A DNA stretch of 64,000 bases from Cytobacillus praedii (lineage in GTDB: Bacteria; Bacillota; Bacilli; Bacillales; Cytobacillaceae), in contig NZ_LMBX01000019.1 of the NCBI RefSeq assembly GCF_001439605.1, forward strand, positions 1 to 64,000, given 5' to 3'. The notes beneath the pieces were generated by a model. It saw nothing but the letters and a program-made list of their open reading frames with translations, did not search any database and was not told where the DNA came from. This document shows positions 27,548 to 37,180 of this stretch, piece by piece. Made by a program: the position numbers and the translations under genes. Position 1 is the first letter of the stretch. Each line of letters opens with the position of its first letter.

Positions 27548-29188
27548 GTGAAGAAGTATGTATCTTTGTTGTTAACGTGCTTATTGATTTTTGTGCTGGC
27601 TGCCTGTACTGCCAAACAGGAAACAGGGAATGAGCCTAAACCAACTGATAAAGAAGAAGGTACAAAGGAAGAAGCAGTGACTGAAAAGATTCTTTATCTT
27701 AATAATGGAATGGAACCAACCTCGTTTGATCCGCCAATTGGCTTCGATGCTGTCTCATGGAGCGGATTAAATAATTTAATGGAAGGCTTAACCCGTTTAA
27801 GCCAAAACCATGAACCTGAAGCTGCGACTGCGGAAAAATGGGATGTGTCTGAAGATGGGAAAACCTATACATTCCATATTCGGGAAAATGCCAAATGGTC
27901 AAATGGTGATAGTGTAACGGCCGGTGACTTTGTGTTTGCATGGAAACGTCTATTAAATCCAGAAACTGGTTCTCCAGCTGCCTTCCTAGGCTACTTTATC
28001 GAGGGTGCAGAAGCATTTAACACCGGAGCGGGATCTGCAGATGATGTAAAGGTTAAAGCGGTTGATGAAAAAACGTTTGAAGTGACATTAATCAGTCCGC
28101 AGGCATACTTTTTAAGTGTAATCACTAACCCGGCATTCTTTCCAATTAATGAGAAGGTTGCAGCAGAGAATCCGCAGTGGTTTGCTGAGGCGGAAACTTT
28201 CGTTGGAAATGGCCCATTTAATTTAGCAGAATGGGAGCATGACAGCCACTTTTTAATGGAAAAGAATGACCAGTACTGGGATGCGGGTACAGTAAAGCTA
28301 GATAAAGTCCATTGGGCGATTGTGGATGACACAAATACGGAATATCAAATGTATCAAACTGGCAATCTAGATGTTTCTGATATACCAGCTGATTTAAGCG
28401 AGCAGCTATTCTCAGAAGGGAAAGTGCAGGTTGGTGATCAAGCAGGGGATTACTTCTATCGATTTAACTTAACATTGGAGCCTTTCCAAAATGTAAATAT
28501 TCGTAAGGCGTTTGCAATGGCGGTTGATCAACAGCAAATTGTAGACTTTGTAACAAAAAATAAAGAAAAGCCTGCTTACGGTTTTGTTGCTTACGGTTTT
28601 AATGATCCAGCAGGAAATGACTTCCGCGAAACAGCTGGAGATCTTGTGAAAACTGATATTGAAGAAGCAAAGGCTCTGCTTGCAAAAGGGATGGAAGAAG
28701 AAGGATATGAAAAGCTTCCAGAAGTAACATTAACGTATAGTACGAGTGATACGCATAAGAAAATTGCTGAAGCGCTTCAACAGATGTTTAAGGATAATCT
28801 AGGTGTTGAAGTGAAGCTGGCAAATATGGAATGGAATGTATTTGCTGAGGAGCAAACAGCTCTAAAATTCCAGCTTTCTCGAAGCTCTTTCCTTGCTGAT
28901 TATGCTGACCCAATCAACTTCCTGGAAAACTTCCAGACAGGTCATTCGATGAACCGTACAGGCTGGAGCAATGCGGAATATGATCAATTGATTAAAGATG
29001 CAAAAAATGAAGCGGATGAAACGAGACGTTACGAAATGATGTATAAGGCAGAAAAGATTCTCTTTGAAGAAATGCCTATCATTCCAATTCATTTCTATAA
29101 TCAAGTGTATTTACAAAATGAGGCTGTTACAGGTATCGTACGCCATCCAGTTGGCTATTTGGAACTGAAATGGGCAGATAAAAATTAA
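27548..29188 (+). CDS. dppE: peptide-binding lipoprotein
   Basis: A 546-residue extracellular solute-binding protein of the SBP_bac_5 family. It has a lipoprotein signal with lipobox FVLAAC near residue 20, a Lys/Glu-rich linker and a large peptide-binding fold (EPTSFDPPIGFD ... FAWKRLLNPETGS). It captures di/tripeptides, likely murein peptides, for DppBCD. The GTG start follows AAGAGGGGG. A terminator after it probably lowers expression of the ykf genes relative to dpp. Confidence 0.93.
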   Translation: MKKYVSLLLTCLLIFVLAACTAKQETGNEPKPTDKEEGTKEEAVTEKILYLNNGMEPTSFDPPIGFDAVSWSGLNNLMEGLTRLSQNHEPEAATAEKWDVSEDGKTYTFHIRENAKWSNGDSVTAGDFVFAWKRLLNPETGSPAAFLGYFIEGAEAFNTGAGSADDVKVKAVDEKTFEVTLISPQAYFLSVITNPAFFPINEKVAAENPQWFAEAETFVGNGPFNLAEWEHDSHFLMEKNDQYWDAGTVKLDKVHWAIVDDTNTEYQMYQTGNLDVSDIPADLSEQLFSEGKVQVGDQAGDYFYRFNLTLEPFQNVNIRKAFAMAVDQQQIVDFVTKNKEKPAYGFVAYGFNDPAGNDFRETAGDLVKTDIEEAKALLAKGMEEEGYEKLPEVTLTYSTSDTHKKIAEALQQMFKDNLGVEVKLANMEWNVFAEEQTALKFQLSRSSFLADYADPINFLENFQTGHSMNRTGWSNAEYDQLIKDAKNEADETRRYEMMYKAEKILFEEMPIIPIHFYNQVYLQNEAVTGIVRHPVGYLELKWADKN

Positions 29189-29206
29189 GAAAACTTGTAT
29201 CTTGAT

Positions 29207-29237
29207 TGGGGATGTTCGCTTGAACATCCCTTTTTAA
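29207..29237 (+). terminator. terminator between dppE and the ykf genes
   Basis: GGGATGTTC pairs with GAACATCCC across GCTT, followed by TTTTT. It may be a partial terminator that sets differential expression within one locus. Confidence 0.8.
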
Positions 29238-29324
29238 AAAAAGAAACCATTAGACGACCTTTATTTATCCCCCTCACTGAATATGGATGTAAAGAAAGAT
29301 CAATAAAATGAAGGATGTGACAGC

Positions 29325-30245
29325 ATGGGAGTAAAGCCACAGCGGTTAAAGATAGGAGATACGATTGGCATCATTGCACCAGCTAGCCCGCCAAATCAGG
29401 AGAATTTACTGCGTTCCTTTGCATTTTTAGAGGAATTAGGACTGAAGGTAAAGCTTGGAAAGCATGTTTACGACCAGTATGGCTATTTGGCTGGAAAAGA
29501 TAAGGATCGGCTAGAGGATTTACATACGATGTTTATGGATAGTGAAGTAAAGGCTGTTATTTGTGCGGGTGGGGGATATGGAACTGGCCGAATCGCTTCA
29601 CAGATAGATTATAAGATGATTAAAAATCACCCCAAAATATTCTGGGGCTACAGCGATATTACCTTTTTGCATACGGCTATCCGGCAGCAGACGGGGCTTA
29701 TAACCTTTCATGGGCCGATGCTTGCATCAGATATTGGTAAGGTCGATGCAGATCCTGTATCTAAGGAATATTTTAAGCAATTGTTTGAACCAGCCTCGAT
29801 TCAGTATCCAAATGACCTCTCCCAGTTGGAAGTTTTAATTGATGGAAAAGTAGGCGGCGAGATCACTGGAGGAAATTTATCTCTTATTGCTAGCACGATT
29901 GGAACAGCATTTGAGATTGATACGAAAGGAAAGCTGCTTTTAATAGAGGATATAAATGAAGAACCGCGTTCTATCGATCGCATGCTTAATCAATTGTATA
30001 TGGCTGGAAAGCTTTCCGAAGCATCCGGCCTAATTATTGGAGATTTTAATAATTGTGTTCCTGAAAGAGAGCTTTCACTCGAGCTTGACGAAGTAATCTC
30101 TCATTATACTTATTTAGCAAATATACCTGCTCTAAAGGGATTCAAATTTGGTCATTGCTCCCCGCATATTTCAATTCCTTTAGGTGTTCATGCAGAAATG
30201 GACACATCTCAAAAGCGATTAATTATTGATAGTGGAGTCCAGTAA
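29325..30245 (+). CDS. ykfA: LD-carboxypeptidase, S66 family
   Basis: A 306-residue serine peptidase related to LdcA/MccF. It removes the terminal D-Ala from murein tetrapeptide in the cytoplasm, giving tripeptide. The serine nucleophile lies in FWGYSDITFLH, and the Glu and His of the triad lie near LLIEDINEEP and FKFGHCSPH. No signal peptide is present, consistent with recycling of imported peptides. The first of the ykf genes; the next starts 30 bases after its stop. Confidence 0.92.
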   Translation: MGVKPQRLKIGDTIGIIAPASPPNQENLLRSFAFLEELGLKVKLGKHVYDQYGYLAGKDKDRLEDLHTMFMDSEVKAVICAGGGYGTGRIASQIDYKMIKNHPKIFWGYSDITFLHTAIRQQTGLITFHGPMLASDIGKVDADPVSKEYFKQLFEPASIQYPNDLSQLEVLIDGKVGGEITGGNLSLIASTIGTAFEIDTKGKLLLIEDINEEPRSIDRMLNQLYMAGKLSEASGLIIGDFNNCVPERELSLELDEVISHYTYLANIPALKGFKFGHCSPHISIPLGVHAEMDTSQKRLIIDSGVQ

Positions 30246-30274
30246 GCGAAAGTGTTCAAAAAGGGTGGGAGAAA

Positions 30275-31384
30275 ATGAGAATAGACAAAATTGAAACGTA
30301 TAGGGTAGCGATACCACTTATGAAGCCATTTAAAACAGCATTGAGAACTGTTCATACTGCTGATTCGATTATTGTAAAAATTACATGTGAAGACGGTACG
30401 ATTGGCTGGGGGGAAGCTCCTCCAACAATTGTAATAACAGGAGAGAGCCTTTCAAGCATAGAATCAGCTATACATCATGTGCTAAAACCGTTCTTAGAAA
30501 ACCAAAGTTTAAGAAACTATGAAGAAATTTTTCAAGGAATCCAATCGATATTGATAGGGAATTCAAGTGCAAAGGCTGCGGTCGATATGGCTCTTTATGA
30601 TTGTTTGTCTAAGATTTGCAAGCTGCCATTATATCAATTTCTAGGCGGACATAAAGATGAAATCGAAACGGATTTTACAGTGAGTGTCAATGGACCGGAG
30701 GAAATGGGCGAAGATGCAGTTACCTATGTCCAGCAAGGATTTGACGTCTTAAAAGTCAAAGTAGGAAAGGATGATATTAAAACTGATATTGAACGTATTC
30801 GTGAAATTAGAAGCAGGGTGGGCAGGGAAATAAAAATTCGGCTTGATGCCAACCAAGGCTGGAAGCCAAAGGAAGCCATTCAGGCGATTCGAAAAATGGA
30901 AAGTCTTGATCTAAATATTGAATTGGTGGAACAGCCTGTGAAAGCATGGGACATTGAAGGATTAAAGCAAGTAACAGACAATGTGGATACACAAATTATG
31001 GCAGATGAAAGTGTATTTACTCCTAAGCAGGCATTTGACGTAATCAAGTCGAAAAGTGCTGATTTAATTAATATAAAATTAATGAAATCAGGCGGTATCT
31101 ATCAAGCCCAAATCATTAATCAGCTCGCAGAGGTCTGCGGGATGGAATGTATGGTAGGCAGCATGATAGAAACACGAATTGGAATCTCCGCAGCTGCACA
31201 TTTTGCAGCCAGTAAGAAGAACATCACACGTTTTGACTTTGATGCTCCCTTAATGCTTGCCAGGGAAGTGATCGAAGGCGGGATCAAATACAGTGGAAGA
31301 AGGATTACTCTTCCGAAGGAGCCTGGCTTAGGAATTAGAAATGTAAACATTGAAGGAGGCCTTGCAATTGGAGAAAAACCCTAA
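30275..31384 (+). CDS. ykfB: L-Ala-D/L-Glu epimerase
   Basis: A 369-residue, enolase-superfamily dipeptide epimerase. It interconverts L-Ala-D-Glu and L-Ala-L-Glu so that murein dipeptide can be degraded. The catalytic KxK is seen in DVLKVKVGKD, the metal ligands in RLDANQGW, VEQPV and MADESV, and the second acid/base lysine in NIKLMKSGG. The length and neighbours equal the B. subtilis ykfB setting. The 3' end overlaps ykfC by 17 bases. Confidence 0.94.
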   Translation: MRIDKIETYRVAIPLMKPFKTALRTVHTADSIIVKITCEDGTIGWGEAPPTIVITGESLSSIESAIHHVLKPFLENQSLRNYEEIFQGIQSILIGNSSAKAAVDMALYDCLSKICKLPLYQFLGGHKDEIETDFTVSVNGPEEMGEDAVTYVQQGFDVLKVKVGKDDIKTDIERIREIRSRVGREIKIRLDANQGWKPKEAIQAIRKMESLDLNIELVEQPVKAWDIEGLKQVTDNVDTQIMADESVFTPKQAFDVIKSKSADLINIKLMKSGGIYQAQIINQLAEVCGMECMVGSMIETRIGISAAAHFAASKKNITRFDFDAPLMLAREVIEGGIKYSGRRITLPKEPGLGIRNVNIEGGLAIGEKP

Positions 31385-32282
31385 ATGGCTAGTTGATGTT
31401 GCTGTTGCAACTTTGTGGACTTCGTATGATTCACCAAGAGAAATTGATAGGAATGCAATCAGCCATCCTGTATATGTTGAAGACTGGCTAGGCGGCTTAA
31501 CGTACGAGACTAGTTTAGAACTTTGTAATAAAAACCTAGTGCAGTCACAAGTATTATACGGAGAAGAATTACAGGTGATCGAAGAGAAGGGAGAATGGGT
31601 CCATGTCATTGTTCCGAGTCAGTCTTCCTCTAAAGATAAGAGAGGATACCCAGGGTGGATGCCTAAGAATCAACTAATATTACGGGAGGATTGGGCAATG
31701 GATGAAAGCCCAGTCGCTGTTATTTCCGAAAAAAGAGCAGCCCTTTATTCTTATTACCGAAAACCACAGTTTGCATTAAGCTATCAAACAATCCTTCCGC
31801 TTATTAGCAGGGAAGGGGACTGGATTCAAGTTCAGACACCAGCGGGAGAGGGTTTTCTGAGGGCGGAGGATGTCAGTATTTATGATTCTGTAGAAAAAGT
31901 TCCTAAGGGAAGCGGAAGAAATATTGTATCGGAGGGGGAGAAATTCCTGCAATTGCCCTACTTGTGGGGCGGGATGAGCAGCTTTGGCTATGACTGCTCA
32001 GGTTTTAGCTATTCAATGTGTAAAGCAAATGGCTATATCATTCCACGTGATGCACATGACCAGGCTGAAGCGGGAAAGAGAATTGCATTAAATGAAATGG
32101 AGCCGGGGGATCTCTTGTTCTTTGCGTATGAAGAGGGAAAAGGAAGTATTCATCATGTCGGGATATATTATGGAGAAGGCAAACTGATTCATTCGCCTAA
32201 TACAGGAAAGTGCATTGAAATAATCGAGTTAAAGGATACGATTTATGAAAAGGAATTGTGTGCAGCAAGGCGTTTTTGGTAA
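31368..32282 (+). CDS. ykfC: gamma-D-glutamyl-L-diamino acid endopeptidase, NlpC/P60
   Basis: A 304-residue cysteine peptidase that cleaves between D-Glu and diaminopimelate in free murein peptides. Two or three SH3b-like modules (about 1-170) precede the NlpC/P60 domain. The catalytic Cys lies in FGYDCSGFSY and the His in SIHHVGIYYGEG. No signal peptide is visible, so the enzyme is cytoplasmic, as in B. subtilis YkfC. The TTG at 31368 is chosen because AAGGAGG lies eight bases upstream. Confidence 0.92.
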   Translation: MEKNPKWLVDVAVATLWTSYDSPREIDRNAISHPVYVEDWLGGLTYETSLELCNKNLVQSQVLYGEELQVIEEKGEWVHVIVPSQSSSKDKRGYPGWMPKNQLILREDWAMDESPVAVISEKRAALYSYYRKPQFALSYQTILPLISREGDWIQVQTPAGEGFLRAEDVSIYDSVEKVPKGSGRNIVSEGEKFLQLPYLWGGMSSFGYDCSGFSYSMCKANGYIIPRDAHDQAEAGKRIALNEMEPGDLLFFAYEEGKGSIHHVGIYYGEGKLIHSPNTGKCIEIIELKDTIYEKELCAARRFW

Positions 32283-32300
32283 ATGATTGGAGGATATAGA

Positions 32301-33311
32301 ATGGGTAAGGATGCATTATTAGAAGTAAAGAATCTAAAAAAGCATTTTTCTTTAGGGAAGGAGCGGTTATTAAAGGCGGTTGATGGTATTTCTTTCTATA
32401 TTAAGAAAGGAGAAACTTTTGGAATTGTTGGTGAGTCTGGATGCGGGAAGTCTACCGCAGGACGAACAATAATTGGATTGTATGACCGGACTGAGGGAGA
32501 GGTCCTTTATAAAGGAGAAAATGTTCATCAAATGACAGGCAAGGATCGATTTGCTTTTCAGCGAAAAATGCAAATGATATTTCAAGACCCATATGCCTCG
32601 TTAAATCCCCGTTCAACAGTTAGAGAAATTATTTCTGAGCCAATGGAGGTTCATGGTCTATATCCAGATAAGAAGCAGCGGTTGGAGCGGATATATCAAT
32701 TATTAGAGGATGTAGGATTAAATCGGGATCATGCCAATCGCTACCCACACGAATTCAGCGGCGGCCAAAGACAGAGGATTGGGATTGCGCGTGCATTATC
32801 ACTTGATCCTGAATTTATTATTGCGGATGAGCCTATTTCTGCCCTTGATGTTTCCGTACAAGCACAAGTTGTTAATCTGCTTAAGAATTTACAAAAAAGA
32901 AAGGGATTAACCTTTCTATTTATTGCCCATGATTTATCGATGGTCAAACATATAAGCGATCGGATCGGGGTCATGTATCTAGGGAATCTTGTTGAACAAA
33001 CAGCAAGTGCAAACCTTTATAAAAATCCTCTTCATCCATATACACAGGCACTTTTATCAGCAATTCCAATCCCTGATCCGGATGTAGAGGACAGGAGGGA
33101 ACGGATTATATTAAAAGGAGAGCTGCCAAGTCCAATCAATCCCCCAAGTGGCTGCGTATTTAAAACCCGCTGTCCTATGGTGATGGATGCGTGTCGAACA
33201 GTTAAGCCAGAATGGCAGGAAGTAGAGGAGGATCACTTTGTGGCCTGTCATTTGTATAATGAAGGGATTGATGGCCGTCCAAAATATACACAAGTGATGG
33301 GAATAAAATGA
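32301..33311 (+). CDS. ykfD: oligopeptide/dipeptide ABC transporter ATP-binding protein
   Basis: A 336-residue ATPase of the DppF/OppF type. Walker A is GESGCGKSTAG, the signature is FSGGQRQR and Walker B is FIIADEPISALDV. The C-terminal oligopeptide-transporter extension (PSGCVFKTRCPMVMDAC) is present. It probably forms the heterodimer with DppD. The start is moved from the ATG at 32283 to that at 32301, which has GGAGG correctly placed. It overlaps the next gene by four bases. Confidence 0.9.
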   Translation: MGKDALLEVKNLKKHFSLGKERLLKAVDGISFYIKKGETFGIVGESGCGKSTAGRTIIGLYDRTEGEVLYKGENVHQMTGKDRFAFQRKMQMIFQDPYASLNPRSTVREIISEPMEVHGLYPDKKQRLERIYQLLEDVGLNRDHANRYPHEFSGGQRQRIGIARALSLDPEFIIADEPISALDVSVQAQVVNLLKNLQKRKGLTFLFIAHDLSMVKHISDRIGVMYLGNLVEQTASANLYKNPLHPYTQALLSAIPIPDPDVEDRRERIILKGELPSPINPPSGCVFKTRCPMVMDACRTVKPEWQEVEEDHFVACHLYNEGIDGRPKYTQVMGIK

Positions 33312-34099
33312 AGAAGATACATTTTGATGAGCTAAAGGAAAACGTGTATACGGAAGCTTCCAAGTGTAGAGGCAGAGTGGGTCTAATCATTGAAGCCGAG
33401 GATAAACGGATTGAGATAAATAGTGAAGGAAAGTTTTCTTCGGCTAGTCTAATTAAAGTTCCAATCCTGATCGAATGTTTTCGGCAGGCGGACAGGGGTA
33501 CCCTCAATTTGCAGCAGCCAATCCAGATTGCATCAGTTGAAAAAGCAGGTGGAGCAGGAGTACTGCAGGCATTATCAAGTGATTTAAAATTAAAAGTAAT
33601 GGATGTAATGACGTTAATGATCATTGTTTCGGATAATTTAGCTACAAATCTATTAATTGATCTGATCGGAATGGATCAAATTAATCAGGGCATGAGGGAG
33701 CTGAATTTGCAGCATACGGAGCTCAATCGAAAAATGATGGATTTTACTGCATTGAAAAACGGGCTGGATAATTATACAACTGCTTCTGATATGCTTACCT
33801 GCTTAAAGGAAATCGGTCAAAATAGGATTTTAACTAAGGAAAGTGCGCGTAAGGCTAGGAGTATTATGGAAAATCAGCAATTTCAAAATAAGCTTTCTGA
33901 TCAGATTGATTTAGATGCATTCAAGATTGCTAATAAAACGGGTGAATTATTTGGCAATGAGCATGATTGTGCGATTATAGAATACGAGAATAAAAGTGTA
34001 TATGCTGCTGTCCTAATTGATCAGTTAAAAGTTCCAAAGGATGGAAGGCAGACATTAGCATCTATTGGTCAATTAATCTCACAATATTTAATCGCCTAG
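33308..34099 (+). CDS. class A beta-lactamase-like serine hydrolase without signal peptide
   Basis: A 263-residue protein with the serine beta-lactamase fold. The three motifs are present: SxxK in SASLIKVP, SDN in VSDNLATN and KTG in NKTGEL. The omega-loop region is short and does not show a clear ExxLN. The N terminus (MKKIHFDELKENV) is hydrophilic, so the protein should stay in the cytoplasm, unlike secreted penicillinases. Its start overlaps ykfD by four bases, which ties it to murein-peptide recycling. A role as cytoplasmic D-amino-acid peptidase or amidase is inference. Antibiotic resistance is unlikely. Confidence 0.82.
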   Translation: MKKIHFDELKENVYTEASKCRGRVGLIIEAEDKRIEINSEGKFSSASLIKVPILIECFRQADRGTLNLQQPIQIASVEKAGGAGVLQALSSDLKLKVMDVMTLMIIVSDNLATNLLIDLIGMDQINQGMRELNLQHTELNRKMMDFTALKNGLDNYTTASDMLTCLKEIGQNRILTKESARKARSIMENQQFQNKLSDQIDLDAFKIANKTGELFGNEHDCAIIEYENKSVYAAVLIDQLKVPKDGRQTLASIGQLISQYLIA

Positions 34100-34220
34100 G
34101 AATATTGTTTTATGAACATTTAGTGAATATATTATAAATTATTGACTTTTTTCCAGTAATTTAGTTAAATTATAATTAGATTGATAGTGAAATTCATTAT
34201 CAATATTTTTTTGATCTTTA

Positions 34221-34252
34221 GTGAGAATGATTCTTAATTAGAATGATTCTAA
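34221..34252 (+). promoter_or_regulatory. tandem Fur-type sites upstream of the siderophore importer
   Basis: GAGAATGATTCTT (34223-34235) and TAGAATGATTCTA (34240-34252) are both close to half-site-rich Fur boxes. They lie about 110-140 bases before the first permease gene. The rest of 34100-34358 is AT-rich, with a TTGACT at 34142 that may be a -35 element. Confidence 0.65.
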
Positions 34253-34299
34253 AATTACCCTAGGAAAGAATTAGGGAATACATTGGAATTTTTTCACTT

Positions 34300-34318
34300 G
34301 GAATGATAATCATTTTTT
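34300..34318 (+). promoter_or_regulatory. Fur box proximal to the permease gene
   Basis: GGAATGATAATCATTTTT contains the core TGATAATCAT of the Fur consensus. It lies about 40 bases before the start codon, where ferric-loaded Fur would block transcription. Confidence 0.75.
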
Positions 34319-34358
34319 TATTGTCATGCTGAGAATAAACATATTATGAGGGCTACAT

Positions 34359-35315
34359 ATGAAACTATGGATGTTGATTATTGCAACTATAGTCCTGTCA
34401 TTTGTATCGCTATTTATAGGTGCGATTGATATTAAGGTAAGTGACTTGCTCGATTGGCATTCGGATGAGACACAAATTTTCTTAATTAGTCGAGTACCTC
34501 GTTTAATGGCGATTATATTGGCGGGAGCAGGAATGAGTATTGCAGGTTTAATTATGCAGTCTTTAAGCCGAAATAAATTTGTATCGCCTACGACTGCTGG
34601 TACGTTAGATGCCGCAAAACTAGGTATTTTAATCTCAATGCTGTTCTTAACAAATGTAACGTATACGCAGCAAATAATTTTCAGCTTCGTATTTGCTTTA
34701 GCAGGTACATTTGTTTTTATGCAAATTTTAGATCGTATTAAATTTAAGGATGTCATTTTTGTTCCGTTAATTGGGATTATGTACGGAAATATTTTGTCAT
34801 CTATTACAACGTTTTTTGCATACGAGGCAGATCTTCTCCAAAATATTTCTTCTTGGTTAATGGGGAGCTTCACATTAGTGATTGCTGGCCGTTATGAACT
34901 GTTGTATGTAAGTGTCCCGGCGGTTATTTTAGCGTATATTTATGCGAATAAATTTACAGTCGCAGGTATGGGCGAAGATTTTGCAAAAAACTTAGGCCTA
35001 AGTTATAAACTTGTGCTGAATATAGGTCTTATCCTTGTAGCGATTATTTCTACAACTGTCGTCCTAACTGTCGGAGTGATTCCGTTTTTAGGTTTAATTG
35101 TACCTAATATCGTCTCTCTTTATTTAGGTGATAATTTACGCAAAACGATTCCGCATACAGCAGTATTAGGTATTGTATTTCTATTAATATGTGACATTAT
35201 AGGACGCATTGTTATTCACCCTTATGAGATCCCGGTTAATGTGACTGTGGCAGTAATCGGTAGTGCGATCTTCTTAATTATGTTATTTAGGGGGAGAGCA
35301 TATGCGAAAAAATAG
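34359..35315 (+). CDS. yclN: siderophore ABC transporter permease, YclN-like
   Basis: A 318-residue FecCD-family permease with about nine or ten helices. Typical motifs are RLMAIILAGAGMSIAGLIMQ near the N terminus and GVIPFLGLIVPNIVSLY. It forms one half of the membrane channel for ferric-siderophore uptake. Gene order and lengths match B. subtilis yclNOPQ, the petrobactin importer. The start follows GAGGG, downstream of three Fur-like sites, and the stop overlaps yclO by 14 bases. Confidence 0.88.
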   Translation: MKLWMLIIATIVLSFVSLFIGAIDIKVSDLLDWHSDETQIFLISRVPRLMAIILAGAGMSIAGLIMQSLSRNKFVSPTTAGTLDAAKLGILISMLFLTNVTYTQQIIFSFVFALAGTFVFMQILDRIKFKDVIFVPLIGIMYGNILSSITTFFAYEADLLQNISSWLMGSFTLVIAGRYELLYVSVPAVILAYIYANKFTVAGMGEDFAKNLGLSYKLVLNIGLILVAIISTTVVLTVGVIPFLGLIVPNIVSLYLGDNLRKTIPHTAVLGIVFLLICDIIGRIVIHPYEIPVNVTVAVIGSAIFLIMLFRGRAYAKK

Positions 35316-36258
35316 TACAAAGCTGATTTTTTTAGCTGTGTTAGCAATTATTTGTATTTTATTATACGGATTTTATGATATAAAAGGCGGTTTTGATTAC
35401 GCCTTTCCAAGGCGGATGATTCGTGTTACTGCAATGGTAGTAACAGCGATTGCGATCGCGTATTCGACGGTCGTGTTCCAAACTATTACACATAACCGTA
35501 TCTTAACACCTTCTATGATGGGCCTTGACTCGATGTATGAAGTTGTACAAACGCTAATTTATTTCTTTGCAGGCTCTATGTCGGTATGGGTGTTAAATAA
35601 ATATTTGAATTTTGGTGCAGCAATTTTCGCAATGGTTTTATTTGCACTTATTTTATATCGTTTCCTTTTCCGGGCGGATAAGCATCCTATTTATTTGCTT
35701 CTATTAATTGGGATGATTATAGGAACGCTCTTAGGAAGTTTAGTAACATTTTTACAAGTATTGATTGATCCGGTTGAATATTTAAGTCTGCAAAATCGCC
35801 TATTTGCGACCTTCTCAAACGTAAAGGCTGACTTATTATATATTTCAATTGGTATTTTACTGATAGCATTTATTTACGGTTATCGCATTATGGGTAAGCT
35901 GGATGTGATGTCACTCGGCCGAGAAAATGCGATGAACCTTGGTGTTAACTATGACCGGATGGTAATGAAAATATTAATTTTATCATCTGTATTAATTGCG
36001 ACATCAACTGCTTTAGTTGGTCCGATTACGTTCTTTGGCTTAATCGTGGCGAATCTATCTTATCAATATTTAGTTACTTATAAGCACTCTATATTGATTT
36101 TGGGTGCAAGCTTAATTGCAATCATTGCATTAGTAGGCGGTCAGTTCCTTGTTGAACATATATTTGAATTACGTACAACGTTAAGTGTGATTATTAACTT
36201 TGTCGGTGGTATTTACTTCATTTACTTATTATTAAAGGAAAGTAGGGCAGCAGGATGA
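35302..36258 (+). CDS. yclO: siderophore ABC transporter permease, YclO-like
   Basis: A 318-residue second FecCD permease. Its first helix follows a basic start, and the later motifs TPSMMGLDSMYEVVQ and GPITFFGLIVANLSYQY are characteristic of this subgroup. It pairs with YclN. The start overlaps yclN and the stop overlaps the ATPase gene by four bases. Confidence 0.88.
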   Translation: MRKNSTKLIFLAVLAIICILLYGFYDIKGGFDYAFPRRMIRVTAMVVTAIAIAYSTVVFQTITHNRILTPSMMGLDSMYEVVQTLIYFFAGSMSVWVLNKYLNFGAAIFAMVLFALILYRFLFRADKHPIYLLLLIGMIIGTLLGSLVTFLQVLIDPVEYLSLQNRLFATFSNVKADLLYISIGILLIAFIYGYRIMGKLDVMSLGRENAMNLGVNYDRMVMKILILSSVLIATSTALVGPITFFGLIVANLSYQYLVTYKHSILILGASLIAIIALVGGQFLVEHIFELRTTLSVIINFVGGIYFIYLLLKESRAAG

Positions 36259-37022
36259 TTGAAATCAAGGGTTTAACGAAACGATTTGGCAAAAAGCCTG
36301 TTGTAGAGGACGTATCTGTCACAATTGAACCGGGTACGATCACATCGTTTATCGGACCGAATGGGGCAGGTAAATCTACACTTCTTTCAATGGTGAGCCG
36401 ATTATTAGAAGCAGATACAGGGGAAGTATTACTGGACCAAGGGAATGTGAAAAAGTGGAAATCATCTGAATTTGCGAAGAGAGTTTCAATTTTGAAGCAA
36501 TCAAATTACTTGAATGTACGATTAACGGTGCGTGAGCTTATTGCTTTTGGCCGTTATCCTTATTCGAAAGGCCGTCTGACAGCAGAGGATGAAAAATTCG
36601 TTGATCAAGCGCTAGTATATATGAACTTAACAGAGATGCAAGATAAATTATTAGATGAATTATCTGGCGGTCAGAAACAGCGTGCGTTTATTGCGATGGT
36701 TATTGCGCAAGATACAGATTATGTATTACTTGATGAGCCTTTAAATAATTTAGACATGAAGCATTCTGTTCAAATTATGAAGATTTTACGCAAGCTTGTA
36801 GATGAACTTGGTAAAACAGTAGTCATTGTATTACATGATATTAACTTTGCTTCTGTTTATTCAGATCGTATTGTCGCGTTGAAGGATGGTAAGCTAGTCA
36901 AAAACGGGCCAACACATGAGATTATTAATTCAGATGCATTGCGCGAAATTTACGATATGGATATTCCTATTCAAGAACAAAATGGATGCCGCATTTGTGT
37001 TTATTTTAATTCACATGCGTAA
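36255..37022 (+). CDS. yclP: siderophore ABC transporter ATP-binding protein, YclP-like
   Basis: A 255-residue FepC-type ATPase. Walker A is GPNGAGKSTLLSM, the signature is LSGGQKQRAF and Walker B is YVLLDEPLNNLDM, with the H-loop in VLHDINFASVY. It powers the YclN/YclO channel. A weak terminator and a separate promoter follow before the binding-protein gene. Confidence 0.9.
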   Translation: MIEIKGLTKRFGKKPVVEDVSVTIEPGTITSFIGPNGAGKSTLLSMVSRLLEADTGEVLLDQGNVKKWKSSEFAKRVSILKQSNYLNVRLTVRELIAFGRYPYSKGRLTAEDEKFVDQALVYMNLTEMQDKLLDELSGGQKQRAFIAMVIAQDTDYVLLDEPLNNLDMKHSVQIMKILRKLVDELGKTVVIVLHDINFASVYSDRIVALKDGKLVKNGPTHEIINSDALREIYDMDIPIQEQNGCRICVYFNSHA

Positions 37023-37057
37023 ACCCATCATATAATTATAAAATTATAAAGTTCATG

Positions 37058-37105
37058 CCTAGAGGAAAGGTTACTAGATTAATTGTTTTCTCTAGGTGTT
37101 TTTTT
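37058..37105 (+). terminator. probable terminator after yclP
   Basis: CCTAGAGGAAA pairs with TTTCTCTAGG across a 19-base loop, followed by TTTTTTT. Confidence 0.6.
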
Positions 37106-37180
37106 GGAAAAATATCTTTAGTAAATAAAAAGCTATATTTATCATTATAAAAATTTTCCAAAAAAGTTTATAGAATGGTA

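Noticed and set aside
34310-34873. Long minus-strand frame over the yclN gene
   Set aside because: It lies inside a clear permease gene and its composition is that of an antisense shadow.
37058-37105. Possible riboswitch between yclP and yclQ
   Set aside because: Only a simple hairpin, a promoter and Fur sites are visible; no aptamer-like conserved core.
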